DNA of 9,837 bases from Acetobacteraceae bacterium (GTDB lineage: Bacteria > Pseudomonadota > Alphaproteobacteria > Acetobacterales > Acetobacteraceae). The position numbers and the translations under genes were made by a program. The notes under the pieces were generated by a model. The model worked only from the letters and a program-made list of their open reading frames with translations, ran no database searches and was not told the DNA's origin. Below, piece after piece: positions 1-6,133 of this stretch (the stretch's first letter is position 1; each line of letters opens with the position of its first letter). The stretch lies in contig DAHUXX010000239.1 of assembly GCA_027306955.1 (NCBI GenBank), forward strand, positions 1 through 9,837. The letters run 5' to 3'.

Positions 1-1047
1 ACCAAGATGATGACGCTCTACATGACGTTCGAGGCGCTCAGGGACCGTCGCATCACGCTCAACGAGCTGGTCCCCGTCTCCGAGCACTGCGCGTCGATGC
101 AGCCGACCAAGCTCGGCCTGATACCCGGCGTCACCAGGCTCACCGTCCGCGACGCGATCCTCGGCATGGTCACGCTCTCGGCCAACGACGCTGCCTGCGC
201 GATGGGCGAGATGCTCGCCGGCGGCAGCGAGGCTCGTTTCGCTCAGATGATGACGCTGCGCGCGCGCGGGCTCGGAATGACCCACACGATTTATCGCAAC
301 GCCTCGGGCCTGCCGACGCCGCAGAACATCACCACGGTGCGCGACATCGCCACGCTCGCGCGCCACCTGATCTACGATTTCCCCGTCTATTACCATTATT
401 TTTCTGTGCGCAGCTTCATCTTCCACGGCCGCACGATCTTCGGCCACGACGATCTGCTCGGCACCTATCCCGGCGTCGACGGCCTCAAGACCGGCTTCAC
501 CGATCTGTCCGGCTTCAACCTGTGCACATCGGCGGTCCGCGACGGGGTGCGGCTTATCGGCGTGGTCGTGGGCTTCGGCAATCCGTGGCACCGCGACGCC
601 GACATGCGCCACCTGCTCAACATTGGCTTCCGCGAGGTCTGCGTGCTGCCGGGCGGCAGCCCCGGGCTGCACCTGGTGACGCAGGCTGTGGCGGCCACCA
701 TGCCGCATCCAGTTCTCCCGCGCCCTGTTATCGCACATCCGGCCGTGGAGCACCCGACCGAGGGGCACCCGGCCGTCGCGCATGCGCCGGCCGCGTCCCG
801 GCCGGTGGCGGCGCCGCCCGGCTACCTGGTGAACGTCGGCGCCTACGCGTCATGGCCCGCGGCGCAGCATGCCGCGATCCTGGCGCACAGCGTGCTCGGC
901 GCCGGCACAATCCGCGTGGTGCCGGCCGGCACACCGGCGCACCGGCTGTGGGGCGCACAGCTCACCGGCTTCAGTTACGGCTCCGCGGAGGGCGCGTGCC
1001 ACACCCTGGCGCAACATCGTCTGCCCTGCGAGCCGGCGCGGACGTGA
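1..1047 (+). CDS. D-alanyl-D-alanine carboxypeptidase (PBP5/DacC-like) with C-terminal SPOR domain, 5' partial
   Basis: Serine-type penicillin-binding carboxypeptidase (peptidase S11 family) that removes the terminal D-alanine from peptidoglycan pentapeptides in the periplasm. The window opens on Thr-Lys, the end of the SxxK motif, so the signal peptide and the catalytic serine lie just outside. Counting from that Thr, the SAN motif (SxN) is at about 60-62 and the KTG motif (GLKTGF) at about 163-165, so the remaining catalytic elements are intact. A His/Pro/Ala-rich linker at about 236-273 leads into a C-terminal SPOR domain starting at YLVNVGAYAS and carrying two cysteines near its end. SPOR domains bind denuded septal glycan, which suggests a role at the division site. 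Only two codons precede the first in-frame ATG (base 7), and the motif context shows that this ATG is not the start. It converges on mipZ with a 6-nt gap. The family call is firm; the exact paralogue (DacA, DacC or DacF) is not determinable. Confidence 0.93.
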   Translation, partial: TKMMTLYMTFEALRDRRITLNELVPVSEHCASMQPTKLGLIPGVTRLTVRDAILGMVTLSANDAACAMGEMLAGGSEARFAQMMTLRARGLGMTHTIYRNASGLPTPQNITTVRDIATLARHLIYDFPVYYHYFSVRSFIFHGRTIFGHDDLLGTYPGVDGLKTGFTDLSGFNLCTSAVRDGVRLIGVVVGFGNPWHRDADMRHLLNIGFREVCVLPGGSPGLHLVTQAVAATMPHPVLPRPVIAHPAVEHPTEGHPAVAHAPAASRPVAAPPGYLVNVGAYASWPAAQHAAILAHSVLGAGTIRVVPAGTPAHRLWGAQLTGFSYGSAEGACHTLAQHRLPCEPART

Positions 1048-1069
1048 GCCGCTTCAGGCGGCGGGCGTC
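1041..1069. terminator. Small hairpin spanning both convergent stop codons (possible bidirectional terminator)
   Basis: The arms gccgc (1048-1052) and gcggc (1058-1062) close a 5-nt loop. An outer pair gacg (1041-1044) and cgtc (1066-1069) is separated from them by a 3x3 internal loop. The carboxypeptidase stop (1045-1047) falls in the internal loop and the mipZ stop (1054-1056) in the apical loop. Neither strand has a T-run afterwards, so classical intrinsic termination is doubtful. Short GC-rich hairpins are common by chance in DNA of this composition. Confidence 0.3.
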
Positions 1070-1905
1070 TCCAGGACCAGCGTCGGCGGCGGTTTCCTGA
1101 TCGAGCCGATAAGCGCCCGCACCTCGGCGCGCGCCGCGACGTGGCTCATGCCGAGCGAAATGCCGAGCCCTGCCTCGCGCACGTCCATCAGCGTCAACCC
1201 CTGCAGGTAGAGCTCACGGAAGATCACCCGCTCGCCGAAGCCGCGCACGGTGCGGAAGCCAATGCGCTTGGCCAGCACGTCAAGCGTGGCGCCGACATCA
1301 CGCTTGTTGCGGGCCTCGGCCGCGCCCAGCCGGTTGCGCATCACGATCCAGTCGATGCGGCCGCGGTCGCGCGAGAACCGCGTCTTGCGCGCCTGCCACA
1401 CCATCTCGCTGTAGATGCTCGGCCGCACCACCTCGTGGTTGTCGGGATCGACGGTCGCCAGCATCGCGAAATCGACGAAGCTGTCGTTGATCGGCGTGAT
1501 CAGCGTGTCCGCATGCGCGTGGCCGAGGCGCGAGAGATGCGTATCCGCACCGGGGCAGTCGATCACCACGATGTCGTTATGGCGCGACAGCTCGTGCATC
1601 GCCGCCTCGAAGCGCGCGCGCTCGTCGGCCTCCGCCTCGGCGCGGCTGTCTGCCTCCGAGCGGGGGATGCTCGCCCGCGCGGGCAGCGGCAGCGCGATGC
1701 CGCGCGCCTGCGCGAAGGCAGCACGCGCCTCGAGATAGCGGGAGAGCGTGCCTTGCCGCGCGTCGAGGTCAATGGCGCCGACGCGATACCCGTCGCGCAG
1801 CAGTCCCACGATGATGTGCATCGCCGCAGTCGACTTCCCGGAGCCGCCCTTCTCGTTGCCGAGCACGACGACCTGCGCGCGTTTCTCGATCCCGATCGTC
1901 CCCAT
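1054..1905 (-). CDS. mipZ: Division-plane positioning ATPase MipZ
   Basis: ParA/MinD-superfamily ATPase that, in Caulobacter and other alphaproteobacteria, binds ParB near the chromosome origin and forms a gradient that inhibits FtsZ, placing the Z ring at mid-cell. The 283-residue product has the deviant Walker A box KGGSGKST at about 19-26 (signature Lys19, phosphate-binding Lys24), the switch segment DLDARQGT at about 46-53, typical of MipZ (it includes the Asp needed for hydrolysis in the family), and Walker B IVVIDCPG at about 112-119. The segment TPINDSFVDF at about 137-146 and the Arg-rich middle with NRLG also match MipZ rather than plasmid ParA. The ATG at 1905 lies a few bases after a G-rich stretch (GGGGGCAGG on the coding strand), a weak ribosome site. 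No parB is adjacent. It lies downstream of the nitronate monooxygenase-like gene and converges on a SPOR-domain carboxypeptidase, another division-related protein. Confidence 0.95.
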   Translation of the reverse strand: MGTIGIEKRAQVVVLGNEKGGSGKSTAAMHIIVGLLRDGYRVGAIDLDARQGTLSRYLEARAAFAQARGIALPLPARASIPRSEADSRAEAEADERARFEAAMHELSRHNDIVVIDCPGADTHLSRLGHAHADTLITPINDSFVDFAMLATVDPDNHEVVRPSIYSEMVWQARKTRFSRDRGRIDWIVMRNRLGAAEARNKRDVGATLDVLAKRIGFRTVRGFGERVIFRELYLQGLTLMDVREAGLGISLGMSHVAARAEVRALIGSIRKPPPTLVLETPAA

Positions 1906-1987
1906 CCTGCCCCCGTTCGTCCCGCCGGACCTGCCTGTCCGAGTCGCGGGATGAATGATGCCAAGCGGGGCGGCCGTGAGTCTATCG

Positions 1988-2004
1988 CGGGCGCTTGATG
2001 CCCG
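1988..2004 (-). terminator. Short hairpin just after the nitronate monooxygenase-like gene
   Basis: The arms cgggc (1988-1992) and gcccg (2000-2004) enclose a 7-nt loop, about 10 nt past the stop codon of the upstream gene and inside the 108-nt gap before mipZ. There is no T-run after it in the minus direction. It may be a weak terminator, a processing site or chance. The gap shows no convincing promoter. Confidence 0.22.
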
Positions 2005-2013
2005 GGTGCCGCC

Positions 2014-3426
2014 TCAGCGCCCGGTCAGGATGCGCTCGACCAACTGCTTGACGGTGGGGATGAAGCCGTTGCCGTAGAACGGATCGGAGGCAAAACGGTA
2101 GGCGTTGTGGCCGGAGAACATCAGGTTGTTCTCCAGCACGGCTTCGTTGTCACCGTGATGCGCGATGTCCTGCAGCGTCTTCTGGATGCAGAAGCTGCGC
2201 GGATCGGCCTTCTTGCCGTTGTCGTAGTCAGGCCCTTCCTGCGACCAGTTGGAGAAGCGGCACTGGCTCAGGCAGCCCATGCAGGCGGCCTGGTCACGCA
2301 GGATTTCGCGCGCCTTCTCCGGCGTCACGAAGATCAGCGTCGAGTCGGGCGTGCGCAGCGCCTCGGTGAAGCCCTGCTTTTCCCACGCGTGCACGTGCTC
2401 GAGGTCGCTCGGCACCAGAAACGCGGAGCGCTTGCGCGGCCCCACGCCGTATTCCGCCTGGTGCTCGCCGACCGGCTCCGGCGAATAGGCCACCTGCCGC
2501 TCGCCGCGCTCGCGCAGTTCCTGGATGAAGGCGTTGTTGACCGCAGAGCTGTAGAACCCCGTGGGCGAGAAGCGGTTGAGGAAGACATCACCCTTCTTCA
2601 GCGTCAGCAGCGTGCGCTTCCACGCCTCGGCAATCGGGCTTTCGGTGGTTACCAGCGGCCGCGTGCCGAACTGGAAGGCGATCGGCCCAAGCTCCGGGTT
2701 GTCGATCCAGTCCTCCCATTCCTCGAGCCACCACACGCCGCCGGCCATGATGATTGGCACCTGGTCGAGCCCGAAGGTGCGCATCAGCCGCCGCAGCTCC
2801 AGCACGCGCGGCAGCGGGCTCTGTGGTTCGTTCGGGTCCTCGCTGTTGGACAGGCCATTATGCCCGCCGGCGAGCCATGGGTCCTCGTAGACCACGCCGC
2901 CGAGCAGCTCGCCCACCTTGGAGTAGGCGCGCTTCCACAGCGCGTTGAAGGCGCGCGCGGAGGAGACGATCGGGTAGTAGTGCACGCCGAACCGTGCCGC
3001 GATCTCCGAAAGGCGATAGGGCATCCCGGCGCCGCAGGTGATGCCGTTGATCAGGCCCTTCGCGCCCTCGAGGATGCCGGTGATGACGCGTTCCGCCCCG
3101 CCCATCTCCCACAGGATGTTGGCGTGGATGCGCGCTTTGGGCCCGCCGATGTCCCGCGCCTTGCGCGCCTGCGCGAGGCCGCCGGCGATGGCGTAGGCCA
3201 CCAGCTCCTCGTGCCGGTCGCGTCGCGTGCGGCCGTGGTAAATTTGTGGAATCACAGCGCCGGTGGCGTCGTAGCTGTCCGCGTTGACGGCGGACAGCGT
3301 GCCGACGCCCCCCGCCTTGGCCCAGTGCCCGGCGGTGGTGCCGTTGGAGATGGCAACGCCCTTGCCACCCTCGACGAGCGGCAGCACGTCCACCCCGCCC
3401 ATGCGGATTGCGTTGATCGCCTTCAT
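2014..3426 (-). CDS. Nitronate monooxygenase-like flavoprotein with C-terminal cysteine cluster
   Basis: TIM-barrel FMN protein of the nitronate monooxygenase / 2-nitropropane dioxygenase superfamily. Enzymes of this group oxidise alkyl nitronates such as propionate 3-nitronate, but the substrate of this long subfamily is not evident from sequence. In the 470-residue product, VLPLVEGGKG (14-23) and SNGTTAGHWAKAGGVGT (28-44) form the N-terminal barrel signature. GAGMP (132-136), AGGH with His189 in the position of the catalytic histidine of characterised enzymes, IIMAGGVW (225-232) and FGTR (253-256) fit FMN binding. The C-terminal part is unlike short nitronate monooxygenases: it has Cys382, Cys385, Cys389 and Cys413, which suggests a metal or Fe-S site. 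I chose the ATG at 3426 because AAAGGGA lies upstream of it. An in-frame GTG at 3495 would add 23 residues from low-GC, non-coding-looking sequence, and Met9 is a third option. The family is firm; the specific reaction is not. Confidence 0.85.
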   Translation of the reverse strand: MKAINAIRMGGVDVLPLVEGGKGVAISNGTTAGHWAKAGGVGTLSAVNADSYDATGAVIPQIYHGRTRRDRHEELVAYAIAGGLAQARKARDIGGPKARIHANILWEMGGAERVITGILEGAKGLINGITCGAGMPYRLSEIAARFGVHYYPIVSSARAFNALWKRAYSKVGELLGGVVYEDPWLAGGHNGLSNSEDPNEPQSPLPRVLELRRLMRTFGLDQVPIIMAGGVWWLEEWEDWIDNPELGPIAFQFGTRPLVTTESPIAEAWKRTLLTLKKGDVFLNRFSPTGFYSSAVNNAFIQELRERGERQVAYSPEPVGEHQAEYGVGPRKRSAFLVPSDLEHVHAWEKQGFTEALRTPDSTLIFVTPEKAREILRDQAACMGCLSQCRFSNWSQEGPDYDNGKKADPRSFCIQKTLQDIAHHGDNEAVLENNLMFSGHNAYRFASDPFYGNGFIPTVKQLVERILTGR

Positions 3427-3508
3427 GAGGTGGCCAACGTCCCTTTCCGTATCGTTGCTGTCGCAAGCGTCATTCTTAAGTAACAGCTTGTCCACGCGAT
3501 TGCACGCG
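3427..3508 (-). promoter_or_regulatory. Relatively AT-rich leader of the nitronate monooxygenase-like gene
   Basis: This stretch lies between the pnp 3' hairpin and the chosen start. It is noticeably less GC-rich than its surroundings (for example TTACTTAAGAATGA on the coding strand) and reads poorly as codons for this genome. The gene follows a strong stem-loop and belongs to another pathway, so a promoter of its own is likely here. No convincing -35/-10 pair was found: TGGACA resembles a -35 element, but nothing suitable stands 16-18 nt after it. The ribosome site is probably AAAGGGA, about 13 nt before the ATG, which is rather long spacing. Confidence 0.35.
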
Positions 3509-3558
3509 CCACCCGCTCCCGCCGGCCTGCGTTCGCAGGCGATGGCGGATGCGGGTGG
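3509..3558 (-). terminator. Large stem-loop downstream of pnp
   Basis: Three nested helices share one axis. ccacccgc (3509-3516) pairs with gcgggtgg (3551-3558), ccgcc (3519-3523) with ggcgg (3544-3548), and gcctgc (3525-3530) with gcaggc (3535-3540) around the loop gttc. That is 19 base pairs in 50 nt with only small internal loops. It begins 32 nt after the pnp stop codon and is the most convincing terminator or 3'-protecting hairpin in the window. No U-tract follows in the minus direction, so it may act with Rho or as an RNase barrier rather than as a classical intrinsic terminator. Confidence 0.6.
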
Positions 3559-3590
3559 TCATGCATCACCGGGGTCGTGGCGGCAGAGCC

Positions 3591-5777
3591 TCAGACCGCG
3601 GGCTGCGGAGCCTGGGCCGGATCGGCTCCATCGCCCCGATCCTTGTCCCGCCTGCCACCCTTGGGCCCGACCTTGTCCGCGATGTCCTCGCCGGTCGCCT
3701 GGTCGACGACGCGCATCGAGAGTTTCACCTTGCCGCGCTCGTCGAAGCCGACCACTTTCACCTTCACCGCGTCGCCGACATTGACCACATCGCCGGTCTT
3801 GGCCACGCGCCCCTGCGCCAGCTCGCTGATATGCACGAGCCCGTCGCGCGAGCCGAGGAAGTTCACGAAGGCGCCGAACTCGGCGATCTTCACCACCTTG
3901 CCGGTGTAGATCACGCCGATCTCCGGCTCCGCCACGATGCCGCGGATCCAGTCGATGGCTTTCTGCGCCTGGTCCCCGTCGGTCGCGGCGATCTTGATCG
4001 TGCCGTCGTCCTCGATGTCGATCTTGGTGCCGGTCTGCTCGACGATCTCGCGGATCACCTTGCCGCCGGTGCCTATCACCTCGCGGATCTTGTCCTTGGG
4101 CACGTTGATGATGGTGATGCGCGGTGCGGTCGCCGCCACGTCATCGCGCGCCCCGGTGATGGCCTTGGCCATCTCGCCCAGGATGTGCATGCGCCCGTCG
4201 CGCGCCTGCGCCAGCGCCACCTTCATGATCTCCGGCGTGATGGACGTGATCTTGATGTCCATCTGCAACGAGGTGACGCCCTTCTCGGTGCCCGCCACCT
4301 TGAAGTCCATGTCGCCGAGATGGTCCTCGTCGCCGAGGATGTCGGAGAGCACCGCGAAGCCGCGGTCCTCCTTGATCAGCCCCATCGCGATGCCCGCCAC
4401 CGACCGCGGCAGCGGCACGCCCGCGTCCATCAGCGCGAGCGAGGAGCCGCAAACCGTCGCCATCGAGGACGAGCCGTTGCTCTCGGTGATCTCGGAGACG
4501 ACGCGCAGCGTGTAGGGGAAGGTCTCCTTGGCCGGCAGCAGCGGATGGATCGCCCGCCAGGCGAGCTTGCCGTGGCCGATCTCGCGCCGCCCGGGGGAGC
4601 CCATGCGGCCGGTCTCGCCCACCGAGTAGGGCGGGAAATTGTAGTGCAGCATGAAATGCTCGCGGTACTCGCCGGCGAGCGCGTCCACGATCTGCTCGTC
4701 CTGCCCGGTGCCGAGGGTTGCCACGCACAGCGCCTGGGTTTCGCCGCGGGTGAACAGTGCGGATCCATGGGCACGCGGCAGCACGCCCACCTCAGCGACG
4801 ATCGGGCGCACCGTCCTGGTGTCGCGCCCGTCGATGCGCAGGCCGGTGTCGAGGATCGCGTTGCGCACGATGTCGGCCTCGAGGTCCTTGAACAGTCCCT
4901 TGGCCTTCTCGGCATCGATCCCCTCGGCGACGAGCGCCGCGGCGGCTTGCTTCTTCGCGGCGGCAACCGCGTCCTGGCGGACCTGCTTCTGTGGCTCGCG
5001 ATAGGCGGCGGCGAGGCCGGTGCGGGCCAGCGCATCGACGCGGGCGGCGAGCGTCTTCTCTTCCTCGCTCTGCTCCGGCAGCGGCCACGGATCCTTCGCG
5101 GCACGCTCGGCGAGCTCGATGATCGCCTGGATCACCGGCTGGAACGCCGCATGCCCGAACGTGACGGCGCCGAGCATGACCTCCTCGGAAAGCTCCTGCG
5201 CCTCGCTCTCCACCATCAGCACGCCCTCGGACGTGCCGGCGACGACCAGCTCGAGCTCGGAGGTCTCGCGCTGATCGGCGGTCGGGTTCAGGATGTACTG
5301 GCCGTCCTTGTAGCCGACGCGCGCGCCTGCCACCGGCCCGAAGAACGGAATGCCCGAGAGTGTCAGCGCCGCGGAGCAGCCAACCATGGCGACGACATCG
5401 GGATCGTTCTCGAGGTCATGGCTCAGCACCGTCGCGATGACCTGCACCTCGTTGCGGAACCCGTTCGGGAACAGCGGGCGGATCGGCCGGTCGATCAGGC
5501 GCGAGATCAGCGTCTCGGCCTCCGAGGGCCGGCCCTCGCGGCGGAAGAACCCGCCTGGAATCTTGCCCGCGGCGAAGGCCTTTTCCTGGTAGTTCACGGT
5601 GAGCGGGAAGAAATCCTGCCCGGGCTTGGTCGTGCGCGCGCCGACCACGGTGCATAGCACGATGGTGTCGCCGTACCGCGCCATCACGGCGCCGTCGGCC
5701 TGCCGGGCGACCTTGCCCGTCTCCAGCACGAGCTTGCGTCCGCCCCAGTCGATTTCCTTACGGAAATGATTGAACAT
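3591..5777 (-). CDS. pnp: Polyribonucleotide nucleotidyltransferase (PNPase)
   Basis: Phosphorolytic 3'-to-5' exoribonuclease that releases nucleoside diphosphates, acts as a trimer, and is a core part of RNA decay and degradosome complexes. The 728-residue product carries a first RNase PH-like domain (about 10-145, with FFRREGRP at 78-85), the helical middle domain (about 240-320), and a second, catalytic RNase PH domain (about 325-550). In the latter, GSSSMA (435-440) is the phosphate-binding site and Asp485 and Asp491 in DEDHLGDMD match the essential aspartates of E. coli PNPase. A KH domain with VIGTGGKVI (568-576) and an S1 domain (about 620-690) follow, then a short charged, Pro/Ala-rich tail. 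The start is the ATG at 5777, with AAAGGA 8 nt upstream and the conserved FNHFRKEIDWGGRKLVLETG beginning. Longer in-frame extensions read structured leader sequence. It follows rpsO, as in E. coli, but behind a 376-nt spacer that suggests post-transcriptional control. Confidence 0.98.
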   Translation of the reverse strand: MFNHFRKEIDWGGRKLVLETGKVARQADGAVMARYGDTIVLCTVVGARTTKPGQDFFPLTVNYQEKAFAAGKIPGGFFRREGRPSEAETLISRLIDRPIRPLFPNGFRNEVQVIATVLSHDLENDPDVVAMVGCSAALTLSGIPFFGPVAGARVGYKDGQYILNPTADQRETSELELVVAGTSEGVLMVESEAQELSEEVMLGAVTFGHAAFQPVIQAIIELAERAAKDPWPLPEQSEEEKTLAARVDALARTGLAAAYREPQKQVRQDAVAAAKKQAAAALVAEGIDAEKAKGLFKDLEADIVRNAILDTGLRIDGRDTRTVRPIVAEVGVLPRAHGSALFTRGETQALCVATLGTGQDEQIVDALAGEYREHFMLHYNFPPYSVGETGRMGSPGRREIGHGKLAWRAIHPLLPAKETFPYTLRVVSEITESNGSSSMATVCGSSLALMDAGVPLPRSVAGIAMGLIKEDRGFAVLSDILGDEDHLGDMDFKVAGTEKGVTSLQMDIKITSITPEIMKVALAQARDGRMHILGEMAKAITGARDDVAATAPRITIINVPKDKIREVIGTGGKVIREIVEQTGTKIDIEDDGTIKIAATDGDQAQKAIDWIRGIVAEPEIGVIYTGKVVKIAEFGAFVNFLGSRDGLVHISELAQGRVAKTGDVVNVGDAVKVKVVGFDERGKVKLSMRVVDQATGEDIADKVGPKGGRRDKDRGDGADPAQAPQPAV

Positions 5778-5785
5778 TCGTAACG

Positions 5786-5791
5786 TCCTTT
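5786..5791 (-). promoter_or_regulatory. Ribosome binding site of pnp
   Basis: AAAGGA on the coding strand, 8 nt before the ATG at 5777. It decides the start against in-frame upstream ATG codons, including one at 5924 that would add 49 unconserved residues. Confidence 0.75.
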
Positions 5792-5810
5792 CGATCCCCG
5801 CGCGGCATGG

Positions 5811-5849
5811 CCCCGGCCGAACGCGTTCCCCCTTCGGTCCTTGGCGGGG
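5811..5849 (-). other. Potential stem-loop just upstream of the pnp ribosome site
   Basis: ccccg (5811-5815) can pair with cgggg (5845-5849), and inside it ccgaa (5817-5821) with ttcgg (5833-5837). The 10-nt palindrome gaacgcgttc at 5819-5828 offers an alternative fold or dimer contact. The element ends about 20 nt before the AAAGGA site, so it could affect ribosome access or serve as an RNase III substrate. The helices are short and unproven. Confidence 0.3.
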
Positions 5850-5888
5850 AAGGCGGCGACTCGGGCGGCATGGGGCGGCGACCTTGGA

Positions 5889-5960
5889 GGTCTGACCCTG
5901 TCGGGTCTGCCGCGTCGGCCCCATGATGCGCGCGTTGGCGGCATGCGGAGGGGCCAGACC
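5889..5960 (-). other. Nested long-range helices in the pnp leader with a competing local hairpin
   Basis: In the minus-strand RNA, GGUCUGGCC (5960 down to 5952) can pair with GGUCAGACC (5897 down to 5889) over 9 bp including one G-U wobble. Within this, 5938-5943 pairs with 5908-5913 over 6 bp. A local hairpin, gaccc (5894-5898) with gggtc (5903-5907) around a 4-nt loop, uses bases shared with the outer helix, so the two folds exclude each other. A second CAGACC copy at 5904-5909 is another possible partner. This is seen in the sequence; a switching role is inference. Confidence 0.35.
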
Positions 5961-6009
5961 ATGTGGCCGGAGGCGCCGCCACGTAATCCCCGTGAGTGGG
6001 AACCGTGAC

Positions 6010-6034
6010 GACCTTCGGTCCGCCGCGTGGGCGG
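6010..6034 (-). repeat. Two adjoining small hairpins
   Basis: gacc (6010-6013) pairs with ggtc (6017-6020) around a 3-nt loop, and ccgcc (6020-6024) with ggcgg (6030-6034) around a 5-nt loop. They share base 6020, so full versions of both cannot form together. They lie immediately beside the stronger hairpin at 6036-6060. Confidence 0.25.
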
Positions 6035-6035
6035 T

Positions 6036-6060
6036 GACCCCGGGACCCTTCCCGGGGGTC
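6036..6060 (-). terminator. Strong GC hairpin between rpsO and pnp
   Basis: gaccccggga (6036-6045) pairs with tcccgggggtc (6050-6060), giving 10 bp with one bulged G and a 4-nt loop. It begins about 94 nt past the rpsO stop in the minus direction. No T-run follows. Candidate roles are partial termination between rpsO and pnp, an RNase III or RNase E boundary, or protection of the rpsO 3' end. Confidence 0.45.
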
Positions 6061-6101
6061 GGCGTTGCCCCGCACCACCATGGCGCGAGGTTCGTGCGGC
6101 A

Positions 6102-6133
6102 ACCGGTACTGCGTTCTACGTAGGAACGCCGGT
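6102..6133 (-). terminator. Hairpin shortly after the rpsO stop codon
   Basis: gcgttc (6111-6116) pairs with gaacgc (6124-6129) around a 7-nt loop. accg (6102-6105) pairs with cggt (6130-6133) below it, with gtact (6106-6110) bulged. It starts about 20 nt after the rpsO stop. In E. coli a hairpin at this place follows rpsO and is flanked by RNase E sites. Here no U-tract follows, so a processing or stabilising hairpin is as likely as a terminator. Confidence 0.4.

Noticed and set aside
1141..1998. 285-codon plus-strand frame opposite mipZ
   Set aside because: Shadow of mipZ, whose Walker motifs fix the true frame.
2107..3483. 458-codon plus-strand frame opposite the nitronate monooxygenase-like gene
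   Set aside because: Antisense shadow with low-complexity Arg/Ala/Val/His composition; the minus-strand protein is unmistakably conserved.
3549..5657. 702-codon open frame on the plus strand opposite pnp
   Set aside because: It mirrors pnp in a GC-rich genome where stop codons are rare in some antisense frames. Its product is rich in His, Asp, Arg, Gly and Leu with no recognisable domain, and it spans the whole of a certain gene.
5778..5924. N-terminal extension of PNPase to an ATG at 5924
   Set aside because: The conserved PNPase N-terminus begins at 5777 with a proper AAAGGA site. The 49 extra residues are Arg/Pro-rich translated leader.
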